Shown piece after piece: positions 35,035-43,314 of a DNA stretch of 56,202 nt. Location: contig WQWY01000019.1 of the NCBI GenBank assembly GCA_009785115.1, positions 1 through 56,202 on the forward strand, in the 5' to 3' direction. The DNA comes from Micrococcales bacterium (GTDB lineage Bacteria > Actinomycetota > Actinomycetes > Actinomycetales > Cellulomonadaceae). The stretch's first letter is position 1, and every line of letters starts with the position of its first letter. A program made the position numbers and the translations under genes. The notes below the pieces were generated by a model. That model was not told the DNA's origin and did no database searches. It saw only the letters and a program-made list of their open reading frames with translations.

Positions 35035-36744
35035 TCACCTCGTGCCCCTCTCGGCACGTCTGGTGACCGTCTCGACGGTGGCGGACGCACCAGGGACGAC
35101 CGTGGTGTCCAGGTGCACGGCCCAGGCGTCAGAGGGCTCGGTGATGTCGGTGCGCCGGTGGCAGCCGCGAGACTCCGTGCGGGCCGACGCGGCGGCGACC
35201 AGCACCGTGGACAGCGCGTGCAGGTTGGTCGCCTCCCAGGACGCCAGGTCGGCGGCCCCACCGGAGAGCGGCGCCGTCAGGTCTTGCAGCACCGCCAGCC
35301 CTTCCAGCCCGTCCGGGGTGCGCAGCACGCCAGCGTCCGCCTGCATCGCCCTCGCGAGCATGCCTCGGCTCTCAGGCTCGGTGCCGGCCGAGGCCCCCAC
35401 GCCGTCCGCGCGGCCACCGTCTGTGCGGCGCTGAGCGGGCAGGTCCTCGCACAACAACCGGGCCGTGTTCGTCCCGGCGACCAGACCTTCGAGCAACGAG
35501 TTCGACGCCAGCCGGTTCGCCCCGTGCACCCCGGTGCACGCGACCTCACCGACCGCGTAGAGGCCGGGCAGGCTCGTGCGCCCGTCGAGGTCTGCCGCCA
35601 CGCCCCCGCACGAGTAGTGCTGGGCCGGGCGCACCGGGATCGGCTGGGTCACCGGGTCGATGCCCACGGCCCGGCACCCGGCCAGGACGGTCGGGAAGCG
35701 CCGCTCCAGCGTGTCCCGACCGATCGCCCGCGCGTCGAGGTACACGTGGTCCACCCTCTGGGCGGCCATCACCTGGGCCTCGCGGGCGGCCACGACGTCA
35801 CGCGGGGCGAGGTCGGCCAGCGGGTGCACCCCGGCCATCACCGGGTCGCCCGCAGCGTCGACCAGCACCGCGCCCTCCCCGCGCAGAGCCTCGGAGATCA
35901 GCAGGGTCTGGCCACCAGCCCCACCAGCACCAGAGACATCGGCGAGCACGGTCGGGTGGAACTGCACGAACTCGATGTCGCGCAGCGTCGCCCCGGCTCG
36001 CAGCGCGGCGGCCATGCCGTCGCCGGTCACCGCCGACGGGTTGGTGGTCACACCGAAGACGTGGCCGAGACCGCCGGTGGCGAGCACCGTGGCACGGGCG
36101 GCGACCCGACCGACCGACACCGCATACCCGCGACGGTCGAGCAGGGCGATCCGTGCACCGGTGATCTGCCCGTCGTCGGCACGGTCCAGGTCCAGCAAGA
36201 ACGCCTGCTCCTGGACGGTGGCCCCGACCAGCGCCGCGCTCAGCGCACGCTGCACCTCGGCGCCGGTGGCGTCACCCCCGGCGTGCACGATGCGCGCCCG
36301 GGAGTGCCCGCCCTCGCGGGTCTGAGCCAGGGTCCCGTCAGGCGCGACGTCGAAGCGGGCGCCTCGAGCGGCCAACGCTTCGACCGCCGCTCTGCCCTCG
36401 GCGGCGAGCCGACGCACCGCGACCGGGTCGCACAACCCGGCCCCGGCGGCCAGGGTGTCCGCGGCGTGCAGGTGGGTGTCGTCGGCGTCGAGGGTGGCCC
36501 TCGCGATGCCGCCCTGCGCCCACGGTGTCGCCCCAGCGTCCAGCGCGCCCTTGGTGACCAGCATGACGTCCAGCCCAGACCCGGCCAGGCCGGCCACCAC
36601 CGACAGCCCCGCCACGCCGGAGCCGACCACCAGGACGTCGGTGCGCACCGTCCATGTGGGCTCGGGGGCGGCCAGCCGGGCCGCGACCAGCCCGCCCGTC
36701 CGCACACCGAGGCGAGGCCCGGCGGTCGCGGTCGCGGCGATCAT
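35035..36744 (-). CDS. nadB: L-aspartate oxidase
   Basis: 569 aa, ATG overlapping the nadA stop (ATGA). It oxidises L-aspartate to iminoaspartate for quinolinate synthesis. FAD-binding fold [79 protein letters not shown] and the C-terminal [21 protein letters not shown] are all conserved. Together with NadA downstream in the pathway and NadC it makes nicotinate mononucleotide de novo. Full length for the family. Confidence 0.96.
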   Translation of the reverse strand: MIAATATAGPRLGVRTGGLVAARLAAPEPTWTVRTDVLVVGSGVAGLSVVAGLAGSGLDVMLVTKGALDAGATPWAQGGIARATLDADDTHLHAADTLAAGAGLCDPVAVRRLAAEGRAAVEALAARGARFDVAPDGTLAQTREGGHSRARIVHAGGDATGAEVQRALSAALVGATVQEQAFLLDLDRADDGQITGARIALLDRRGYAVSVGRVAARATVLATGGLGHVFGVTTNPSAVTGDGMAAALRAGATLRDIEFVQFHPTVLADVSGAGGAGGQTLLISEALRGEGAVLVDAAGDPVMAGVHPLADLAPRDVVAAREAQVMAAQRVDHVYLDARAIGRDTLERRFPTVLAGCRAVGIDPVTQPIPVRPAQHYSCGGVAADLDGRTSLPGLYAVGEVACTGVHGANRLASNSLLEGLVAGTNTARLLCEDLPAQRRTDGGRADGVGASAGTEPESRGMLARAMQADAGVLRTPDGLEGLAVLQDLTAPLSGGAADLASWEATNLHALSTVLVAAASARTESRGCHRRTDITEPSDAWAVHLDTTVVPGASATVETVTRRAERGTR

Positions 36745-37823
36745 CCGGCACCTGGCCCAGGTGCGCCCGGCGTCCCCGGGCCCTGCGTCGTCGAACCCTG
36801 TGATGTCGAACCCTGCGTCGTCGAACCCAGCGCGATCATCCGCTCCACGGCCCCCCGGGCACGGGCGGCGACCTCTGGGTCGACGTGCACCTCGTCGCGC
36901 CCCTCGCGCAGCGCGGTGAGCAGCTTCGTCGGGGTGATCATCTTCATGTAGGGGCAGACGGCCCAGGGGTCCACCGGGTCGAAGCGCACGTCCGCGTTGA
37001 CCCGGCGCAGCTGGTGCAGCATGCCGACCTCGGTGGCCACCAGGACGCGGCTCGTCCCGGCACGGCGGGCCTCGTCGACCATGCCCGAGGTGGAGACGAT
37101 GCGGATCTTCTCGGCGGGGATCGCCCCGGAGGCCGCCATCTCCAGCGCCGAGGTCGCGCAGGCGCACTCGGGGTGCACGAGCACGTCGGCGGACGGGTCG
37201 TCAGCGATGGCCTGGGCGAGCACCTCGCCGCCGATCTCCTCGTGCACGTGGCACTGGCCAGGCCACAGGTGCATCTGACGCCCGGTGACGCGCGAGACGT
37301 GGGCGCCCAGGTGACGGTCAGGCAGGAACAGGATCGGGGTGTCGGCTGGCACAGCGGCGACCACGTCGGCGGCGTTGGACGACGTGCAGCACACGTCAGA
37401 CTCGGCCTTCACCTCGGCGGTGGTGTTGATGTAGGCGACGACGACAGCACCGGGGTGCTCGGCCTTCCAGGCACGCAGCTGGTCGGCGGTGATGGTGTCC
37501 GCGAGCGAGCAGCCGGCGGCGGCGTCGGGGATGAGCACCCGCTTGTCGGGGCTGAGGATCTTGGCGGTCTCGGCCATGAAGTGCACGCCGCAGAACATGA
37601 TCTCGCGGTGCGGCACGGTCGCGGCGATCCTCGACAGGGCCAGGGAGTCGCCGACGTGGTGGGCGACGTCCTGGATCGCTGGCAGCTGGTAGTTGTGCGC
37701 CAGGATCACCGCGTCGCGCTCGGCGGCCAGCGCCCTCACCTGTTCGGCCCAGTCGGGGCTGGGCGGCTCGTCCTCGTGCAGCCACGTCGGTGCGGCTTTC
37801 CGCTGCCTGCTCTCCGTCGTCAT
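36741..37823 (-). CDS. nadA: Quinolinate synthase
   Basis: 360 aa from the ATG at 37823 with GGAGGGCGAG directly upstream. It condenses iminoaspartate with dihydroxyacetone phosphate using a [4Fe-4S] cluster. Conserved segments: [63 protein letters not shown] and the C-terminal cluster cysteine in WAVCPYMKM. The extreme C-terminus carries three pentapeptides ([15 protein letters not shown]) from 15-bp repeats, beyond the conserved fold. First gene of the nad operon, divergent from nrtR. Confidence 0.96.
   Translation of the reverse strand: MTTESRQRKAAPTWLHEDEPPSPDWAEQVRALAAERDAVILAHNYQLPAIQDVAHHVGDSLALSRIAATVPHREIMFCGVHFMAETAKILSPDKRVLIPDAAAGCSLADTITADQLRAWKAEHPGAVVVAYINTTAEVKAESDVCCTSSNAADVVAAVPADTPILFLPDRHLGAHVSRVTGRQMHLWPGQCHVHEEIGGEVLAQAIADDPSADVLVHPECACATSALEMAASGAIPAEKIRIVSTSGMVDEARRAGTSRVLVATEVGMLHQLRRVNADVRFDPVDPWAVCPYMKMITPTKLLTALREGRDEVHVDPEVAARARGAVERMIALGSTTQGSTSQGSTTQGPGTPGAPGPGAG
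36781..36825 (-). repeat. Three 15-bp tandem units at the 3' end of nadA
   Basis: Units at 36781-36795, 36796-36810 and 36811-36825; the outer two (CCCTGCGTCGTCGAA) are identical. They encode [10 protein letters not shown] and STTQG in the C-terminal tail. Confidence 0.9.
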
Positions 37824-37855
37824 CTCGCCCTCCGCGCTCGGTGTGTCCGACCCAT

Positions 37856-37878
37856 GTTTTCGACTGTTGGTCGATAAC
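37856..37878. promoter_or_regulatory. Probable NrtR operator in the nadA-nrtR intergenic region
   Basis: Left arm GTTTTCGAC (37856-37864) and right arm GTCGATAAC (37870-37878) are inverted repeats (8 of 9 positions) around the 5-nt spacer TGTTG. It is the only palindrome in the 78-bp gap between the divergent nadA and nrtR starts. NrtR regulators are known to control adjacent NAD genes and to bind such sites. A possible nrtR promoter overlaps it: TTGGTC (37867-37872), 17 bp, TACCAT (37890-37895), placing the transcription start near the GTG at 37902, so nrtR may be leaderless. Confidence 0.7.
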
Positions 37879-37901
37879 CTGGTGCAGGCTACCATCCCCT
37901 C

Positions 37902-38762
37902 GTGCGAGCCGCGTCAACACCCGTCCCAGAGTGCGGGCACGAGGTCTTGGCCGCGGTGCTCCAGGTGCGCGACGACGCGGTGCTCCAGGCCGAGCCTGTC
38001 AGCACCCTCGATCGGCTCGGCCCAGACGAGCGAGCCGGCTCGCTCTCTTCGCCTCGATCGGGTGTGGTCGCGGCTCCGCCGCTCGACACCCTCGATCGCC
38101 TCGGCAGAGCACACGAGTCTGCTCCGCGCTCGCCTCGATCGGGTGTGCACGTGCTGCTGTGGCAGCGGGCGCTCGAGCCGGCCGCCGGGTCGTGGGCCCT
38201 GCCTGGTGGCGAGCTGGGCCGCGACGAGCACCTGAACAGCTCGATCCGCCGCCAGCTCGCGGAGAAGGTCGACGTCCGCGAGCTGTCGCACCTAGAGCAG
38301 CTCGACTCGCGCGGACGTCCCGAGCGCGTGCCCGGTCGGCGCGTCGTGGCCACGTCCTACCTGGGCCTGGTGCCCGTCGACGCCGACCCTCGCCTGCCCG
38401 ACGACACCGCCTGGCACCCCGTCGCCGACCTCCCCGCCATGGCCTTCGACCACGGCGACATCGTCCGCGCCGCGACGGGACGGCTGAGCCGCAAGCTCTC
38501 CTACACCAACCTGGGCTTCGCGCTGGCTCCCCCGCGGTTCACCATGTCCGAGCTGGCCCGCATCTACCGCGCGGCCCTGGGCCACGACGTCGACGTGACC
38601 AACCTGCGCCGCGTCCTGGTGCGCCGCGCCCAGATCGAACCCACAGGCCAGACGGCCCCCTCAGGCCCCGGCGGCGGCCGCCCCGCCGCCATCTACCGCT
38701 TCACCGCCCACCAGCTCCAGGTCACCGACCCCTTCGCCGTCCTCGCCCCACCCCGAGCCTGA
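37902..38762 (+). CDS. nrtR: NrtR-type NUDIX-domain transcriptional regulator with inserted repeats
   Basis: 286 aa, GTG at 37902 without a ribosome binding site (probably leaderless). N-terminal NUDIX-like domain ([10 protein letters not shown] ... [11 protein letters not shown] ... [14 protein letters not shown]), degenerate as in NrtR and used to sense ADP-ribose, then a winged-helix domain ([31 protein letters not shown] ... NLRRVLVRR). It is divergent from nadABC with a palindrome between, so it should repress NAD synthesis. Residues about 34-82 are two copies of an in-frame palindromic repeat (TLDRLG...SPRSGV) that interrupt the NUDIX domain between its first two strands. Whether ligand sensing survives this is unknown. 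Confidence 0.88.
   Translation: MRAASTPVPECGHEVLAAVLQVRDDAVLQAEPVSTLDRLGPDERAGSLSSPRSGVVAAPPLDTLDRLGRAHESAPRSPRSGVHVLLWQRALEPAAGSWALPGGELGRDEHLNSSIRRQLAEKVDVRELSHLEQLDSRGRPERVPGRRVVATSYLGLVPVDADPRLPDDTAWHPVADLPAMAFDHGDIVRAATGRLSRKLSYTNLGFALAPPRFTMSELARIYRAALGHDVDVTNLRRVLVRRAQIEPTGQTAPSGPGGGRPAAIYRFTAHQLQVTDPFAVLAPPRA
38003..38064 (+). repeat. Palindromic repeat element, copy A, in frame in nrtR
   Basis: 62 bp starting CACCCTCGATCGG and ending CTCGATCGGGTG, so its ends are imperfect inverted repeats. It encodes a segment containing STLDRLG and SSPRSGV within NrtR. Related copies are at 38087-38145 and, inverted, at 46075-46133. Confidence 0.8.
38087..38145 (+). repeat. Palindromic repeat element, copy B, in frame in nrtR
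   Basis: 59 bp starting CACCCTCGATCGCCTCGG and ending CGCCTCGATCGGGTG, 84 bp downstream of copy A and in the same frame; it encodes DTLDRLG and RSPRSGV. The two ends are shared with copy A, while the centre is diverged. Confidence 0.8.
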
Positions 38763-39083
38763 CCGACCCCGCCAGACTTCCCGCCACTTCGTCAGACCCC
38801 CCTTGTCGGCTCGTGGAAGATCGCTGACGAACCGGCAGGAACCGGACGGCTGTCGACCTGGAGAGCGGGTCGCTCGAATCGGGTTCGCGACTGCGCGGCA
38901 GCTCGAATACGCGCTCGAGACCGAACAGCGGCTCGGCGAGGCCAACCGTCACCACACCCGACCCGCACGCCCTCGTCGTCGACCTCAGCAACCGAGGTCT
39001 CATCTACGGCTGAGACCGACGCGCGCCCGCACACCCTGCCGACCAGCCTTCCCTGTGCACCAGGCACGTGCCAAGATGGAGGG
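38763..39083. other. 321-bp intergenic region at the left edge of the island
   Basis: No convincing gene. An open frame on the plus strand (38803-39144) reads as low-complexity Arg/Pro sequence and overlaps the next gene, so it is not accepted. Just before 39084 there is CAAGAT (39072-39077), a possible -10 that would make the downstream gene leaderless, and a GGAGGG only one base from the start codon. Confidence 0.5.
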
Positions 39084-39542
39084 GTGGTATCTCTCAACGA
39101 CTACATCCACCAGCTGGAGAAGTCTGAGGACAAAGTCCGGCTGAGCTACGCAGAGAACTCTAAACTCCTTGTCACATTCTCCTCTGGCATTTCTGCGACC
39201 ATTCTAGTCGTCGTCTTGTCGTCAGCAGAAGCAATGAATCGCACCTGGTCAATCTTGGCCCTGAGTTCGTTTTTTCTGAGCCTGTGCATCGCCATCATGG
39301 TCCTCATGTACGACAAATATTACGTTATTCCTGTGCGTGAGATCGTCGCGGAAGGAAGACTCTATGAGAGACCCGAGAGAGATATCATCGCAGACCTTAT
39401 GGCTCACAGGAGAGTTTTACGAAGGGTTCATCGGAAACGAACTCGAATAATAGCGATCGTCACGCCAGTTCAAGTAAGCCTTGCGGTCGCCTGCTGCAGT
39501 TTTGTGGTCGCTGCGGTCGCTCTGGGAGGTTCTGAATCATGA
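39084..39542 (+). CDS. Membrane protein coupled to a STAND NTPase, candidate effector
   Basis: 152 aa, tentative GTG start. An amphipathic N-terminal helix (LNDYIHQLEKSEDKVRLSYA) leads into two close transmembrane helices (about residues 28-48 and 54-76), a basic cytoplasmic helical segment (REIVAEGRLYERPERDIIADLMAHRRVLRRVHRKR) and a third transmembrane helix (about 123-147). The layout recalls small helical membrane effectors of defence systems (SLATT-like), but no family motif is recognised. It overlaps the STAND gene by four bases (ATGA), so the two are coupled. The DNA is visibly AT-richer than its neighbours, suggesting acquisition. Confidence 0.7.
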   Translation: MVSLNDYIHQLEKSEDKVRLSYAENSKLLVTFSSGISATILVVVLSSAEAMNRTWSILALSSFFLSLCIAIMVLMYDKYYVIPVREIVAEGRLYERPERDIIADLMAHRRVLRRVHRKRTRIIAIVTPVQVSLAVACCSFVVAAVALGGSES

Positions 39543-42139
39543 AACCCAGGCTGAAAGGTTTTGGAATCGGACTCTTTTCTCTACCCGGAGGAAAAAAACG
39601 AATCTATCGAGAGATCGAAGATGTGCGAGCGGCGATCATGGAATCGGAACTCCTGGTTTACGTCGGACATCCGCCGCTCAGACCGCCAGCATTCCAACCA
39701 AGGACCAGCGTCCGAGAACAGATCGATACCGCCTGGAGGAGGTCCGAAGCTTCCGCAGAAACATCGTCCCAGGTATTGCGCGGTGATGCTGGAGTAGGCA
39801 AGTCCCAGCTAGCTCGAGAATACTTCGAGAAATCGGATTCTCCGGTACAGGTGTGGGTGGACGCCTCCACCCTCGACTCGTTGACCAGCGGATATGCCCG
39901 CGCCGCCCAGGCTCTGGGCTGGTCAGACGAAGGCAACCTCCTCACGCTGGCCGTGCTGTTCCGCAACTGGTTGCGCACCACGTCAGACAAGTGGCTCATC
40001 GTCCTGGACGATCTGAACGTCGACCCTGAGGACTTGGTGTCGTGGTGGCCGTCCGGCCCAGGTCTGATACTGGTCACCACCCGCCGTGACGACATCGGCT
40101 ACGAGACTTTCTTCCACCCTCGGGACGTCGTAGACCTCGACGTCTATACCCCCGACGAAGCTCTCAACTACGTCAACGATCGGCTCACCCTGCACGCCAA
40201 CAAACTCCCCGATGGCTTCCTAGACGCTGCTCCCGATCTGGTCGAAGCGCTCGGTCGCCACCCGGTCGCCCTGAACCAGGCCACAGCGGTCATCATCGAC
40301 GAGAACCTAACCACCGGGACCTGGCTGGCCCGTTTTGCCGACCGCGCCCGCACCCTGGCCGATCTGCTCCCCCAGCCCGACATCGCTTACGACCGCCGAA
40401 CTGTCGATACCTCCTGGTCCATCGCCCTCGACCGAGCCGCGACCCACTCGCCCTACGCCGTCGCGATGGCGACCTTGGTCTCGGTAGCTCATCCCAGCTC
40501 CACCCCGCGCTGCCTGTTCGCCACGGAGGCCGCACGACGCTACCTCGTCCGACACCTCGAACTTTTCTTCAGCCAACCGTCGGACGCAAGGACCGAACAG
40601 CTCGAGCCCCAAGTCTTGGTCTTGGATGATCTTCTGCCCGTCGGTGACGCCGAAGCAGCCCTTCGCGCCCTGGAGCGTGTCGCTGTCGTTCGCACCCGCC
40701 CCGACCTCTGGGACCCGATCACGGTGCACACACTGGCTCAGCGTGCCATCGGTGACCTAGCCCCTGACCGGTCTGCTGCCATCGTGGCCCTGGCCGACGC
40801 TGCGATCGAGGTCTGGCCAGCTCTGGATAGTCGAGTCGGTCCGACCCTGCGCGCGACCATCGAGACCTTGCTAGCCCTGGCCCCAACCTCGCTGATCACC
40901 CTCGATGGGGCCCACAAGGCCCTGTTCCGCGCTGGCCGGTCGCTGGGCGATGCCGGTCAGGTCGGTTGGGCCCTGACCTACTTCGAGAACCTGCTCGCCC
41001 GGCTCGACACCTTAGCGCCCGACCATCCAGATACCTTGAGAACCCGCGCCAGCATTGCTCGATTGCGAGGCGAGACAGGCAACCTGACTGGCGCTCTCGC
41101 TGAATACGAGCAATTGCTGCCCGATATGCTACGAGTCCTGGGCCCCGACCACCCAGACACCCTCACGGCTCGCCACAACATCGCATATCTGCAGGGCGAG
41201 TCCGGCAATTTAACTGGAGCCCTTGACGAATACGAACGCTTGTTGTCCGACCGGCTGCGAGTCCTAGGGCCCAACCACCCAGACACCCTCACCACCCGTG
41301 CCAACATCGCCTCCTGGCGGGGCGATGTTGGCGACTCAGCCGGGGCTCTCGCTGAGTATGAGCTCTTATTGTCAGACCGAATGCGAGTCCTGGGACCCGA
41401 CCACCCAGACACCTTGAACACTCGCGCCAACATCGCATATTGGCGGGGCGCTCTTACCGATTACGAGCGACTGCTCACCGACCAACTACGGGTCTTAGGA
41501 GCCGATCACCCCAACACCCTGAACACTCGCGCCAACATCGCATACCTGAGGAGCGAGACTGGCGCTCTCGCTGAGTACGAACAACTGCTCTCCGACCAGT
41601 TGCGAGTCTTGGGACCCGACCATCCAGATACCCTGGTGACCCGACACCAGATCGCCGTCTGGCGCGGCGAACCTGATGACGCTCCGGCTGCTCTAGCCGC
41701 ATTGAAGGATGTCCTCGCCGACCAAGTTCGAGTCCTAGGACCCGATCACCCCAACACCCTGAACACCCGGCGCAACATCGCATATTGGCAGGAAAGGTCT
41801 GGTGACCTCTCCGGCGGCCTGACCGCGCTGGAAGACGTCCTCGCCGACCAAGTTCGAGTCCTGGGACCCGGCCACCCCAACACCATAGCCACCCGCGAAG
41901 ACATCTCCCACCTAGACAGCAAGGCGGCGGCGCTTGCAGAGCTCAGCACTTTGCGGTCCACACTCGAGGACGAATACTCCGCCCTGGCCCGGATGATCGA
42001 CGACGATCAGGTCAGGAACTCAGCAGCACAGGACGATCCGGACGATGAAGACTCCGTCCCGGACTATATCGAGGATCGGGCCATGCACTCAGCAGCACAG
42101 GATGATCCAGACGATGAAGCCCCTGGGACCATGGGCTGA
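39539..42139 (+). CDS. STAND (NB-ARC-like) NTPase with C-terminal TPR repeats
   Basis: 866 aa, ATG overlapping the membrane-protein stop. Residues about 1-75 have no recognised effector domain. NTPase core: Walker A GDAGVGKSQ (82-90), Walker B KWLIVLDDL (151-159), the sensor-like VTTRRDD (179-185) and LGRHPVALNQA, analogous to the GLPLA motif. A helical region with HTLAQRAI follows. Residues 499-781 are seven TPR units of the kinesin-light-chain type, each containing RVLG[PA][DNG]HP[DN]T. The tail has two SAAQDDPDDE copies. STAND-TPR proteins act as ligand-triggered switches in signalling and antiphage immunity; here the coupled membrane protein may be the effector in trans. Function inferred. 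Confidence 0.85.
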   Translation: MKPRLKGFGIGLFSLPGGKKRIYREIEDVRAAIMESELLVYVGHPPLRPPAFQPRTSVREQIDTAWRRSEASAETSSQVLRGDAGVGKSQLAREYFEKSDSPVQVWVDASTLDSLTSGYARAAQALGWSDEGNLLTLAVLFRNWLRTTSDKWLIVLDDLNVDPEDLVSWWPSGPGLILVTTRRDDIGYETFFHPRDVVDLDVYTPDEALNYVNDRLTLHANKLPDGFLDAAPDLVEALGRHPVALNQATAVIIDENLTTGTWLARFADRARTLADLLPQPDIAYDRRTVDTSWSIALDRAATHSPYAVAMATLVSVAHPSSTPRCLFATEAARRYLVRHLELFFSQPSDARTEQLEPQVLVLDDLLPVGDAEAALRALERVAVVRTRPDLWDPITVHTLAQRAIGDLAPDRSAAIVALADAAIEVWPALDSRVGPTLRATIETLLALAPTSLITLDGAHKALFRAGRSLGDAGQVGWALTYFENLLARLDTLAPDHPDTLRTRASIARLRGETGNLTGALAEYEQLLPDMLRVLGPDHPDTLTARHNIAYLQGESGNLTGALDEYERLLSDRLRVLGPNHPDTLTTRANIASWRGDVGDSAGALAEYELLLSDRMRVLGPDHPDTLNTRANIAYWRGALTDYERLLTDQLRVLGADHPNTLNTRANIAYLRSETGALAEYEQLLSDQLRVLGPDHPDTLVTRHQIAVWRGEPDDAPAALAALKDVLADQVRVLGPDHPNTLNTRRNIAYWQERSGDLSGGLTALEDVLADQVRVLGPGHPNTIATREDISHLDSKAAALAELSTLRSTLEDEYSALARMIDDDQVRNSAAQDDPDDEDSVPDYIEDRAMHSAAQDDPDDEAPGTMG
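41033..41881 (+). repeat. Seven near-identical TPR-coding units
   Basis: Units in protein terms: 42, 42, 42, 35, 38, 42 and 42 residues. Each begins with a TL-x-TR-type segment and ends with LGPDHPD or a close variant. The DNA of the units is very similar. Units 4 and 5 lack 7 and 4 residues of the inter-helix loop, as in-frame deletions. An eighth diverged unit (TIATREDISHL) closes the array, and a diverged unit precedes it. Confidence 0.85.
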
Positions 42140-42316
42140 AACCGGAGCATACCCGACGCGTCAGCAACGACACTGAGAATATCCACCATCACATCCCGCT
42201 CAAAGGCATAGCGTGGCGCTCGGCCTCAGTCTGTGCGACCTCCTACCCGGCGACGTACCGGACCTGACCGAAGGTCGATGATCATGTCGCACCCCGCCAC
42301 GACGTAGCTCGCGAGC

Positions 42317-42676
42317 TCAGGCCGATGCGCTCGGTCTTGTCCGCCCACGTTGCGGATCGGGGACCAGGCCCAGGTAGCGGGAGACGGTGTGCTCGACCTC
42401 GGCCATGTCGGCACGGGTGAGGTAGTCCACCGGGTCGCCCACGATGTAGGAGACGTCGATGGTGCGTATCTGGTCGACCAGGACGCGGGCGGGACGTCCT
42501 GCGATCTCGATCTGGGGGCGGGTCAGGGAGGGCTGGGCTGAGGTCGAGGTGGGGATCACCACGGCGACCGACAGGGGCGAGCCGGTCGGTGAGAGCACCA
42601 GGCCGAGACGGCGACCACGCTGCTCGTGCCCGCGCGTCTGGCCGAGGTCGATCCGATAGACCGCCCCTCGGATCAC
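42317..42676 (-). CDS. mazF: MazF-like (PemK) endoribonuclease toxin
   Basis: 119 aa, GTG overlapping the antitoxin stop (GTGA). CcdB/PemK fold: MIRGAVYRIDLGQTRGHEQRGRRLGLVLSP (with the conserved Arg of the RPGVV-like region), VAVVIPTST, then RPARVLVDQIRTIDVSYIVG, the QxRxID motif of the family, and a terminal helix. MazF toxins cut mRNA at short sequence motifs. It lies 177 bp downstream of and convergent with the STAND gene. Confidence 0.88.
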   Translation of the reverse strand: MIRGAVYRIDLGQTRGHEQRGRRLGLVLSPTGSPLSVAVVIPTSTSAQPSLTRPQIEIAGRPARVLVDQIRTIDVSYIVGDPVDYLTRADMAEVEHTVSRYLGLVPDPQRGRTRPSASA

Positions 42677-42870
42677 CAGGCCTCCGGTTCCGCGTTGAGG
42701 TCCTCGTCAGCGATCCGCTCGGCGTCGCGGCGGAACCGCTCTTCCCATGCCTGCTGGTCCAGCAGGCGCAGAGCACGCCGGATGGTGTCGGAGGTCGTCT
42801 CACCAGGGCGAGCAGCAGCGCGCAGGATCCGCTCATCGTCTGCGGTGGGTCGGAACCCTATCGTCGGCAT
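42673..42870 (-). CDS. mazE: MazE-like antitoxin
   Basis: 65 aa, ATG at 42870. The N-terminal segment MPTIGFRPTADDERILRAA and ETTSDTIRRALRLLDQQAWEE look like a ribbon-helix-helix dimer that would bind the operon promoter; the acidic C-terminus (ERIADEDLNAEPEAW) would block the toxin. Four-base overlap with the toxin gene. The start is divergent from the relB-like gene 160 bp away. Confidence 0.8.
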   Translation of the reverse strand: MPTIGFRPTADDERILRAAARPGETTSDTIRRALRLLDQQAWEERFRRDAERIADEDLNAEPEAW

Positions 42871-42992
42871 CCACCCAGCGTAGGTGCTGTGCAACACTTG
42901 TTCAACAGACTGTCGCCACGGCTCGACCGGGAGGGTCTCATGAGTTCTGTCCGCCCCCGACGGGCGTGCACGCATGTCGACCCGGGGAGACA

Positions 42993-43022
42993 TTGCCATA
43001 TGCACTGACGATGCACTAACAT
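42993..43022 (+). promoter_or_regulatory. Promoter of the RelBE-like operon, probably leaderless, with direct repeats
   Basis: TTGCCA (42993-42998), 18 bp, TAACAT (43017-43022) fits a sigma-70-type promoter and puts transcription start at about the ATG at 43030, so the antitoxin mRNA may be leaderless. ATGCACT occurs twice, 11 bp apart (43000-43006 and 43011-43017), across the spacer: a good autoregulatory site for an antitoxin. Confidence 0.55.
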
Positions 43023-43029
43023 TGTTTCC

Positions 43030-43314
43030 ATGGCTGCTCAGACGACGTTGACCATCCGGATCGACGAGGACATCAAGGCGGCCGCCAAGATGCGGGCCGC
43101 CGACCTGGGGCTGTCGCTGTCCGCGCTGGTCACCAACCAGCTGCGACGGTTCGTCAACGGTGCGCCGGTCGTCATCGACGACGACTCGCTGATCCCGTCG
43201 CCAGCCACCCGCCAGGCCCGCGCCCAGGCCCTGGCCGACTATCGCGCTGGTGACTACGTCGTCCTGGCCGGTGCTGACGACGTCGCCAGGTATGACCCTG
43301 CGTCCGATGCCTAA
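43030..43314 (+). CDS. relB: RelB/DinJ-like antitoxin
   Basis: 94 aa, ATG at 43030. Ribbon-helix-helix N-terminus MAAQTTLTIRIDEDIKAAAK, then AADLGLSLSALVTNQLRRFVNG, the pattern of RelB/DinJ antitoxins, and a C-terminal acidic tail for toxin binding (DYVVLAGADDVARYDPASDA). The stop overlaps the start of the toxin by eight bases. Probably autoregulated through the repeats upstream. Confidence 0.85.
   Translation: MAAQTTLTIRIDEDIKAAAKMRAADLGLSLSALVTNQLRRFVNGAPVVIDDDSLIPSPATRQARAQALADYRAGDYVVLAGADDVARYDPASDA

Noticed and set aside
35113..36951. Plus-strand open frame opposite nadB
   Set aside because: NadB motifs on the minus strand are complete; the antisense frame has no recognisable domain.
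38803..39144. Small plus-strand open frame before the STAND operon
   Set aside because: Arg/Pro low-complexity translation, no ribosome binding site, and it overlaps the membrane-protein gene in another frame.
41033..41881. Regular repeats that could suggest a CRISPR array
   Set aside because: The repeats are translated without interruption as TPR units of 35-42 residues; there are no constant repeats with unique spacers.
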